Source: Dipteris shenzhenensis
Lineage: Eukaryota; Polypodiophyta; Polypodiopsida; Gleicheniales
Direction: 5' to 3' (one strand)
DNA length: 64,000 bases
Assembly (NCBI GenBank): GCA_047967505.1
Contig: CM106538.1
A model generated the notes under the pieces. That model had not been told where the DNA came from. It searched no databases and worked only from the letters and a program-made list of their open reading frames with translations. Shown here piece by piece: positions 55,430 to 64,000 of the stretch. Within the stretch, counting starts at the first letter, position 1, and every line of letters starts with the position of its first letter. The translations under genes and the position numbers were made by a program.

Positions 55430-58400
55430 AAATAGTGAATTTCTTACAGGGCCCCAAAATGAGTTCCCTTTTTCCCTAATAAGTTGCTGGGGCTCAATCA
55501 CCTCCTCAAGAACTATGCTAGCTACACTTGCTAGAAGAAGCTGATGCATGTAACTTTCTGTAATGCCCTCCACATCAATGGTGAAGATAGGAACTAACTC
55601 TAGATTTGCTTTGAGAAAGGCTTCCTCCTCATCATCCTCCAATCCTTCTGCCATGTTCACCATCTCAGCCAACACAGATCATACTGCATCTGCCAAAAAT
55701 GATGCCACTCCCATTGTGACCTACATTTTCTTCTTTCCTCTCCACAGTAAAATGATGTTCTACTTCCAATTTCGCTTGACCTTTTTTTGCCACAACCAAG
55801 GCCTACCCAAGAGGATGCTATACTCTGGTGTTGTGGCTTCCATGTTGAGCATCACAAATGAAAACACGAATGAAATGCTTGCGCCACCTCTAGAACAACA
55901 GCCCGTAAGATTTCGAGTGGTTGAACTCGACGTTGATCAACCATTGGACTAAAAATGGCACCAGCTCCTAGGACATCCATCCCATTTCTTGGAAGGTCTT
56001 CAAAGTGATGATGTTGATGCCTCCACCACCATCTACCAACACCTAAGCAATAGTTTTCCCTTGTACCTTTGCAGATATCATTGGAATTCTCATGTCGGTC
56101 AGAGGAATACCGGTACTGGTGGGCAAGAATCGGCTTGGCATAGATCCACCTCTTCTAGTTCGGACTCCATGTGAAGGGAATGCAACAATTGCCAGTGGAA
56201 TCTCAGAAATAGGTTAAGTAATCTTCTCGATGAGATTTGGATTAGTGCCTTCAGAATGCATTCCAACCCCGGCTCCCTTTGCACAGAATTTTCTCACCTC
56301 TTGGCTTGGTTTGCTACCAACAATGGAGTTGCTTCGATTGCCTTCGGACCATTCTCTGGTAAGTGAAGTTTGAACTTGGCTTGTGCCTCCTCATCAGGTT
56401 GGACAACCGATTCCACAAATTGCACCTTATGTGCTTCACTGGGCATCATTGTGGACTCTTGTAAATGCATCAATGGTGGCTCCTCCGTCACCCACTTGCA
56501 GACTTGGCATTGTACATGTTCCTAGGCTGTCCAATCCAACAACTTGTTTCCTTTCTTGGGAGTCGGTCCCGTAGCTTAGTACCAGCATGAGTGGTTATGC
56601 TAATCTACAAGCACACCTATGGATCATCAATCAACAATGTGTACCATTGAAGTGTTGGGCATTTTCCCTGTCATCTTTTGCCGCTCCACATGTTTTGTTG
56701 ATCCCATTCCTGAGAATCTAGGCATTCATTCCACACCCAAGCAAAATAGATAGGTTTTGAGTCGATTTTCACCATGACCTCCGTCTCCGTGTTTGTGGTA
56801 GCCACCACCGCCGGTGCCTCATTGGAATGATTGTTGTGGTTGGAATGATTGTTGTTGTGGCTGAAATGATTGCTACTGCGGTTGAAATGATTGTTGTGGT
56901 TGCTCTTCTTGCACAAAAGATGTAGCTACATCCTACTACTGACCAACCGCTCTCTGGCCATGCCCATTATAGTGGCATCCCACTGTGTTGTGTGTATTAG
57001 CCAAGCAAGCTGCACACCAATTCACATTAAGAGCACATGACTACGGAGTGACCAGGATTGCAGCAGTGAGTGCACTAGATACCTTTCAAGCCTTTAGGTA
57101 CTGATCCTTCTCTAGAAGAAACTGGCGTGCCCTTGCACCATTTAGAGGCTCTCCTAGTCTTCATCTCCGCTTCTGAGTTGGATTCCTCCAAATTGGTACC
57201 TTCAGAGCTTTCTTAAGAGCTAGTCACATATGAATCTTCATCATTATCAACCGACTTCTTAGATTTTGGCATTTTCTTCTTGGTTTTACTTTTCGTAGTG
57301 CAGTTCTTAGATGTCCTCCCGTGCAATGACTCCCCCACTCACACTGCTTTCACCATGATTGCCACGAGCATTGTCTGTGTCCACTCCACACTGGCCAACA
57401 CCGTCCATAGATCCCATGATAGCCTCAAAATGAAATAGTCATTGAGTGCCTCCTGAACAGGCCATTCCCCAGCTGGCACACGTTGCATGAGCAAGTTGAA
57501 TTTGGATGCATAATTTTTCACATCTTGATCTCCCTGGTCCAAGTGTCGCAATCTATCTAGAGTTTGCAGAATCGTTTTCTCCCAACAAAACCATCTCAAG
57601 AATGCTTCACGGATGCCATCATGTGGTGAAGTAATGCACTGCATACTCTACCAACCATCGTGCAGCGTTGCCTCTACTAAAGTTGACTTTAAAAATGCCT
57701 CCTATCGGAGTGGTGCCATGGGTGGCAGATTGTTCACCTCATACACCTTCTCAAATTGCTGTGGACATGAGCATCCAGGTCATCCAACTTTTGACCCGCA
57801 AACTTGGCATACATGACTTGGCCCACCGCCATCATAGCACCTCCAATGTTTGGTGCTCCTCCTCCTTTAGAAGGCCCTCTTTGATGAAAGAGATTGCGAG
57901 AAGCGATGAAAACCGCTATTGGAGATGAAGATGCACTCAGCACTCGGCGTGCATCAAGCAAGACCCGCACCGGCAGCCTTGGCAGTGAAACTAAATGAGA
58001 AGGCAAACTCTGATGCCAATCAACTCCTCCCAAAGATCCTTGTGGAATGATGTCTCCATGCTCAAGATCATTGTTATGTCACCATAGCCGCATCATTGTT
58101 GTCCAGGGATCAGGAGGTCCTTGTGAGCATGTGTGCATGCATGCCTACTAGGAAGATAACAACTGCAGAATTCACTACCATGACCACCAGATGAAGTTCT
58201 TCATTGGGATTTTTGCACTCGCTTGACCATAAGTAGGGTGCTGAGGATTGAATTGCATCCGATGGAGTTCATCTTGAAGTCCATGGATGTGCCACCTTAC
58301 CATAGCAATCTCCTCCCAAATCTCTGCTGAAGTGAGTGCAACTGTGTGCAAACCTCCATGTGAAGTGCCTCCACAATGATGGCAAGGAATTGATGACATG

Positions 58401-58785
58401 AGCATGCCCAAAACACCTTGCCAAAAGCCAATCAATTGCCAGATCATGATTGCCAATGTGTACCATCATAACTACAAGCAAGCGCTATGGAAAACAGAGA
58501 TAAACGATACGTGCAACGTCTACAGGAAAGGAATATAGAGAATGCAATAGAGACAGGATACAAAAGAACTCTATATTTCAGAGCGAGAGCTAGCACAAAA
58601 ACTGTGTATAGAACATCGGAATGCTAGCACTAGCATGCGTACAAGAACCATTTGATGGTTAGGAAAGTGGCTGTTGAAGACTTAACCGCTTGGAGAACTG
58701 AACCGCCAATCATTGTGGTCGGTTAACCTACCCTCGCACACCCCTCAGATTCATTACTGCTAACCTGCATGGTTATGCAATAACA
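55430..58785 (-). mobile_element. Ty3/gypsy retrotransposon, degenerate, element 2
   Basis: The 5' LTR tail is near 58,470-58,785 (ending GGTTATGCAATAACA). Gag follows at 57,644-57,339 (AFLRWFCWEKTILQTLDRLR, QDVKNYASKFNLLMQRVPAG), then a low-complexity Asn/His-rich stretch (56,916-56,800). A protease-region LLGRPW-type segment lies near 55,810, and the acidic motif DDEEEAFLKANLELVP at about 55,640. RT, RNase H and integrase are missing beyond 55,430. Multiple stops break every part. The 5' third is shared with the fragment at 16,640-17,489. Confidence 0.75.
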
Positions 58786-59311
58786 AGACCAGTCTCACGA
58801 GTTAACCCAAAGAGTGACTCAGCTAAAATATGCAAAGAAAACATGTCAAGAGAACAATTCATTCAGTCCCTTCAATCACAAGCTAGAGAATCACTAGGGA
58901 AAGCTCAGAAGTGTAGGTGCCCATGTCCTTACTTGCATATCCTAGGCACAGTTGTTATCAAAGTTGTCTCCCATGTTGTATGGAAGGATGAAACTAACTA
59001 AATTACCTATCAGTCTACCTAGATTAGCTCAACCACTATTGGTTAGAAGTCTTAGATTTTAGTATGCTCTTCCCTCGTTTAGGGCTAGGAACATATTGAT
59101 TTAAAATATATTGTCTATCTTTTAGACCTTATAATATAAACCCGCATTTCACCCCCCCAAAAAAAAATCCAAAAGCAGACCAGCCAAGTCAAGGAAATTC
59201 CCAACGTAGAAACAAATGAAAGGAAGCTTCTGCAATCAAGAAGATGAGTTACAACAAATTGTTACAATTTTTGAATATGCATCTTTGGAAATTCATATGA
59301 CACAATTTCAA
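58786..59311. other. no recognisable gene
   Basis: Intergenic sequence to the right of the Ty3-2 LTR, with a poly-C/poly-A stretch near 59,150. I see no motif-bearing frame. Confidence 0.4.
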
Positions 59312-59529
59312 TTACAAATGGTAGGCCAAGGCTCTCAATGAGGAGCCATCTCCATCAACAAGCTCTTCTGCAAAAACACACAATTCTATGTCATCATCGA
59401 TGCCTCTGACAATGACCCTATAGCCTCCTCCTTTACCAAAATGGCCTTCAACCCACGTTGCACCAACGATCTGCTCAAGATCTCCATCACCACGCCCACA
59501 TCCTCCATGTTGCAGAGCTTCAAAGCTAA
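59312..59529 (-). pseudogene. C-terminal exon-like fragment, unknown gene
   Basis: An uninterrupted minus-strand frame reads QIVGATWVEGHFGKGGGYRV, IVRGIDDDIELCVFAEELVD and ends LRALAYHL with a stop at 59,312. The composition is protein-like and unlike the repeats around it, so it may be a stranded host exon. I do not recognise the family, and there is no ATG close by. Confidence 0.35.
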
Positions 59530-60862
59530 GACCTCAAGCCACGTGGCAACTCCACGTGGTAGATAAGGGTTTGTGATAAGGAGGCCTATCCTAGGATTTT
59601 AGCCAATGGTCAAGTTTTTGCCATGTGGCACCCCTTATCTTAGATGCCACATCAGCCTCTACATCATTAGTAGGTCCACGTCAGCCTCCTGGATGTCATC
59701 AACAAGTCCACGTAATCAACAGGTCCATGTCATCGTATCCACCTACCAAGTCAACACTTGACATGTCATCATCCACATGGTAGCTACCTATCACATCAGC
59801 CTCATTGCCATGTCAACAATTGACCTTGGTTAGAATGTAGTCAACCAAACCTTGGGTTAGGTAACTTGACCATGGTTAGGTCAACATGACTCTGGGTTAG
59901 GTCAACCAATGCCACCTCAGTTGTCCAATCAGCACTGACCCCCTGCAAGCACAATTATCCCTTTGTAAGCACACTGTGCACTGCATGTGCACCCAGCTAC
60001 CACATAATCAGTGCTCCACTAGCACACCTGTTGCTAGGCACAGTCACTGCATGTGACCCCTCAGTGCCTCATCATCATTGAGCACTTTGCACCCTTTTCT
60101 TTGCCACTCCACCTAGTTCTAGTCGTATCTTTTGATCTAGGAAGAATTTGAGGGCACTTCAAAAAGGAAAATCACTCACTTTTTCATGCTCTACACGCTT
60201 GTCACATCACGCACATATTTTGGCACAAGTATCACTCACTTTTGAGCATCACTAAGACAGATCCACTTCCTACATGCACATCAGTCTCTACATCGACGCA
60301 TCTGACCCAACACATAAAAAGAACCCAAAAAAAGAAATTATTTGATGTTCTGTCATCGATCGATGGTTGGTATATAGATCTAGATCAGAGTAGACTAGAT
60401 CGCCACAGAGGAGACGCTTTGTATTTCTTCAAGTTGCCAATCTAAGCCATGCCCAAATTTCCCAACTAGTTTCTACTTAGAGTTAGTCCCTACGCTTACA
60501 TACGGTTTCGCATCATCACATTACCTGAAACTTGACATTCATCAGTTCAGTGAGTAGACTTCAAAGTGTTCAGAGGCATTACCAATTGATCAGTGGGCAG
60601 ATAGTACATGATTTGATTTCACACACACATGCCATTATTGTAAAGCCTATTTGGTTATTTCACGGCATTGTGCACTTTATTCTAGCCTTGTAAACCTCTT
60701 GGCTATTCTTGGCATCATTTGCCACAAGATTTGTAATTTAAATTAAATTATATATTGCATTTCTACCTTCATCAACAGGTTAGATTTCAATTGCCACAGT
60801 CAATGTTTTGCAGTTGATTCAAACAATGACTTTCACAACACTTTGAGTACATATCTTGCACC
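59530..60862. other. intergenic with short motif repeats
   Basis: From 59,630 to 59,930 words such as CCACGTCAGCCTC, CATGTCATC and TTGGGTTAGGTCAAC recur without a fixed period. The rest shows nothing I can support. Confidence 0.5.
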
Positions 60863-61268
60863 ATGTCTACGACTAGCAACCTCAATCTGGAGGCATCTGC
60901 TAAGCTAGACAACTCCAATTATGGCACATGGAAATACCAAATGGAGACCATTCTTGTACTTCAAGACAAATGGGAGTATGTGGATGGTGGATCTGCACCT
61001 AGACCATTGGACGGGCCAGCCAGCAGTAGCTCTACTCCACCTGTTGTCACAGCACCAGCTAGTGAGATGTACAAGGGGATCTCTAGATACACAAATAGTT
61101 TCTCCACCTATAGCAGATCCTACCATTGCCCGAGCACAGACAGAATGGGATAAGAAAGATAAGTGTCCATATCATCTCATCAAAAAGAATGTGCAAGATT
61201 TCATCCTAGGACATCGAAACACCATCAAGGCATCAAAAGAATCATGGGATATAAAAGTTCCTAGTTGA
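60863..61268 (+). pseudogene. gag: copia gag N-terminal fragment
   Basis: The ATG at 60,863 opens MSTTSNLNLEASAKLDNSNY, then GTWKYQMETILVLQDKWEYV, the start of a copia gag (DUF4219/UBN2 type). A shift near 61,060 leads to EWDKKDKCPYHLIKKNVQDF and ASKESWDI in another frame, where the element is cut off. No LTR is visible. Confidence 0.65.
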
Positions 61269-61516
61269 TGGAGACTAGACTTTAACATCTTCTTTAGATA
61301 TATGTACAATTGTGAACTCTCCTACAATGAAGAGAAACATTCATCAGTATTGTGTAGAATGGTGATAGCTAAGTAACTAACAACACTTGAATAGGTAATT
61401 ACATAACTAGCCAGGAATCAATAGCTGATTGGTAACTAGCTAATAGATACTTGGCATGTCGATGATGGTTGGTATGTAATAGCTAGGTGTAAAGTTGTAA
61501 ACCATAGAGCTGGATG

Positions 61517-61773
61517 CTCAAGGGATGCACCACTAAGAAATCCTAGGTATCATGTGCATTCAAGGGATATTAAAAAAACTCCTCAAATAAAATTTCCCCC
61601 CCCAATAAAACTACCCCTCTTTACTTATCAACTAACGAATTTTTTCCCAAAGTTTGATTTTAAAACCCCTCTTGTTATTGTAATCCTATTAAAAAATTTC
61701 CCAAAGTGGGATTAAAATACCCCTCCTTTCGAATGCCTGTGGTACACTAAAATTTTTGGACAAACACCCCGAG
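61517..61773 (-). mobile_element. hAT-type MITE, family A, copy 4
   Basis: A 257 bp copy in inverse orientation to the other three, with flanking octamers GCTGGATG (61,509-61,516) and GCTAGATG (61,774-61,781), one base apart. The surrounding 61,360-61,905 is rich in CTAGTTA/TAACTAG words without a gene. Confidence 0.85.
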
Positions 61774-61908
61774 GCTAGATGGTTACTAGTTGGTAAGTAG
61801 TAGTTACATGGTGACTACTAACTAGTTAGTGGTTTCGAAGTACTATCTAGTTAAGTAGTAGTAGCTAGCCAATAACTAGCAAGTATCTAGGTAGCTAGTT
61901 AGTAACAT

Positions 61909-62385
61909 ATCCAATGGGCACAATACTTTGCATGCACCTCAACCTAGGTGGTATTAACTTGTGTGCAAGGAGATGCCCCCATCCAATAAGCACTTGTTCG
62001 AATAACACACCTAGGACCGTGTTTTTTTATGGTTGTGCATGACACTAAGGAAAAAATGGTATTTAATGCTCCCTTGACCATGGAAAGCATATCCAATGGG
62101 CACAATACTTTGCATACACCTCATAAGTGATGGCATTGAGTTTCATGCAAAGTGTACACCGATCTGATAAGCACTTGGTTGGATAATACACCTAAAAGCG
62201 TGCTTTTTTATGGTTGTTCATGACCCCGAGGCACAAATGGTATTTAATGCGTGATATACCATGCGAAGCATATAATACTTTGCATGCACCTCAACCTAGG
62301 TGTTCTTGAGTTGCATGCAAAGTGGCATGTGCATCCGATAAGTACTTGATATAGCGATCCTAACAAGCGAGTTTATGATTATTCA
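61909..62385 (+). repeat. 182 bp tandem repeat, about 2.6 units
   Basis: Units begin ATCCAATGGGCACAATACTT at 61,909 and 62,091; the third starts near 62,270 and is partial. Each contains CTTTGCATGCACCTCA, a GATAAGCACTTG-like word and TTTTATGGTTGTTCATGA. The array runs directly into the Ty3 integrase fragment. Confidence 0.88.
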
Positions 62386-63063
62386 TAGGAAGTCAATGCC
62401 ATACTACCCCAGTGCAAATGGCTTGGCCGAAAGCTCCAACAAAACTTACTGTAAGATTATCACATGTACGGTAGAAGCTAGTCATATCGACTGGGCGCAT
62501 AAGCTCATAGCAGCATTATGGGCCTATAGGACCTCCTACAAGGTGGCAACTCATTGTACCCCCTTCAAGTTAGTCTTTGGGGTAGAGGCAGTAATACCAA
62601 TGGAGAATGTAGTGCCTAGCCTCTGTCTTGCCATACTAAAGGAAAGACTCGTGAAAAACACACTAGCCAAACGGCTAGTCAACCTCAAAAAGATAGAGGA
62701 GATGAGATTCTGAGCAGCCTATGCTCTCCGAGTAGAAAAGTTTGACCACAACCTCAAGAACAAGGACTGAAGGAGACTTGGAACTCCTGTACAATGTCCG
62801 AAACACCAAACGTAAGCTTAAGTACTAGGGTATGGGTCCTTACCACATAGTTGAGATCACCCCCAAGGGGCATGCCCAATAACCACCCTTGATGGGATAG
62901 AAATGGATAGCTACCTAAATGGGAGCAAATTGAAAAGATACTATGGACCACTCACTATCCCTACCCTTCAAGCCATATATAGAGAAAAGGAGCTCAAGGC
63001 AGAGGTAGCCAGGTTGAAGCGCCAAGCCATCGAGGAAGCTAGAATCTATAATGCTAAGATCTG
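62375..63063 (+). pseudogene. pol: Ty3/gypsy integrase C-terminal fragment
   Basis: The frame starts inside the integrase core: YYPSANGLAESSNKTYCKII (with the catalytic glutamate in AES), then WAHKLIAALWAYRTSYKVAT and TPFKLVFGVEAVIP. After a stop at 62,711 the C-terminal part reads ALRVEKFDHNLKNK, a broken linker, and LNGSKLKRYYGPLTIPTLQA with a coiled-coil tail to 63,063. It is a plant Ty3 integrase missing its N-terminal half. Confidence 0.85.
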
Positions 63064-63159
63064 ACAGTGTAGAAAATGACCCTTTTTAAGGTAATGACTA
63101 AACAGATTCAACTAACAAATGAGCTAACAATAGAGCTAGCCAGATTGCTTGTTCAACTA

Positions 63160-63480
63160 TAGGTACCATGCTTGCACATCAAAGCACTCATAGACCCAGG
63201 AGCAAAGCCACAATTGCATTTCCTGAGAGGTGTGGGAAAAGCTACAGTACCCCTAATCCTCACTGTTGCCTCAATAAGAGAGATAAATGGCCAACTCACA
63301 AACCTTGGGTTATGTAAATCTAAATCTAATGGTTGTTCGCTAAGCTATGGATATACACTTTTATGTTCTTCCTACAAAAGACACTAAAGAGCAGATTATT
63401 CTAGGAAGAACTTGGTGTTATGTTGTCAACTGCCAAATTGACTAGAGCACCCAAACATCTTTGCTTACCAATGGTGGTCA
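63160..63480 (+). pseudogene. Ty3/gypsy protease-like fragment
   Basis: The sequence CLHIKALIDPGAKPQLHFLR is followed, in another frame, by FYVLPTKDTKEQIILGRTWC. A.IDxGA plus a later ILGR.W matches a retroviral-type aspartic protease, with the serine/threonine after the catalytic Asp changed to proline. It comes after integrase sequence, so it belongs to a separate or rearranged copy. Confidence 0.5.
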
Positions 63481-64000
63481 AACAGTGATAATTTCGCTAT
63501 AAAGACCAAGCCCCCCCTCTTCAGCCTTAACTTCACTCATTCACGACAATGAAGTGATGCAGCAAAGCCAACTGGAAACCCCAACTTCCACCACCCAAGG
63601 TCCTGCCTTGAAAGGAGCACAAAGCTAGCCGCAGTGGTAAACCAATGCCATTGCATGCTCAATCTACGCTACCATCCTCCGCTCAAGAAATTCGTGAGTG
63701 ACAAGTACAAGACGCTATCCTTTGCGCCCAATGTCACTTTAATCGAGACCAATGCCCTGAGAATGGTAATGCAGCAACAGTAACTCAGGTCACCTAAAGA
63801 TTGCTTGCTCCACCCACATACGCTACCCAAAGAAAGCTACATACAATGCTCACACCCCATCTGCCACCACACCTCACCAATAGCTCGAGCAACACCACCC
63901 ATTCAAGTCGCCGACAACACAGTCGCCTAGATCCAGAAGAAGACATTGCAAACTGTAAAGAATAAGGGAGAGAGATAGGAGACTCAAGTTCAGCTTTCTT
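63481..64000. other. no recognisable gene
   Basis: Tail of the window. No motif or long frame that I can support; possibly more retrotransposon leader. Confidence 0.4.

Noticed and set aside
1-64000. tRNA or rRNA genes
   Set aside because: I looked for conserved arm motifs and rRNA core words and saw none I could support; a tRNAscan/Infernal run would be decisive.

Overview
This window looks like nuclear DNA from a seed plant with a large, repeat-dominated genome, most likely a gymnosperm. The supporting signs are AT-rich sequence, GT-AG introns, Ty1/copia and Ty3 retrotransposons with plant-type domains, a plant CACTA transposase, a plant nepenthesin-type aspartic protease, and a TIR disease-resistance exon whose N-terminal motifs (HQVFISHRG, FANHLYH) resemble conifer and moss TNLs. 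I found no rRNA, tRNA or CRISPR array. The species is inference, and no homology search could be run.

Layout. 0-4 kb: GA microsatellite, hAT-type MITE, MULE-like repeat, and a broken minus-strand transposase-like gene. 4.08-9.02 kb: a defective copia element with intact target duplication but a gutted 5' LTR. 10.1-15.8 kb: a decayed multi-exon gene combining a ParB-like domain with an N6/N4-type DNA methyltransferase, among many copies of a GGATTCTAGAATCC palindrome and hit by a second type of MITE. 16.6-17.5 kb: a Ty3 fragment. 19-21 kb: a minus-strand repeat-protein remnant with a MITE in it. 21.95-23.05 kb: an ~83 bp palindrome-bearing tandem array. 24.1 kb: another MITE. 27.6-29.0 kb: the best host gene, a secreted aspartic protease with one frameshift.

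29.8-34.1 kb is a rearranged copia fragment carrying a MULE-like insertion. 34.2-35.4 kb is an unidentified minus-strand two-exon gene. 36.4-43.5 kb is a CACTA (Tnp2-type) transposase gene split by a complete copia element at 36,660-42,564, which has a 5 bp target duplication and near-identical LTRs. 47 kb has a TIR exon cut off beside a Ty3 element (47.7-50.6 kb). 50.9-55.2 kb holds two convergent unfamiliar coding loci, one resembling a poorly described transposase family. 55.4-58.8 kb is a second Ty3 element. The last 5 kb contains copia and Ty3 fragments, a fourth MITE and a 182 bp tandem repeat.

Nearly all of the recognisable coding DNA is mobile-element material in several nested layers. 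The most unusual content is the ParB-like plus DNA methyltransferase gene at 12.2-15.8 kb. It has plant-type introns, so it is not bacterial contamination. All of its in-frame stops can be explained by single C-to-T changes. The transposase-like locus at 50.9-55.2 kb is the second item of interest.
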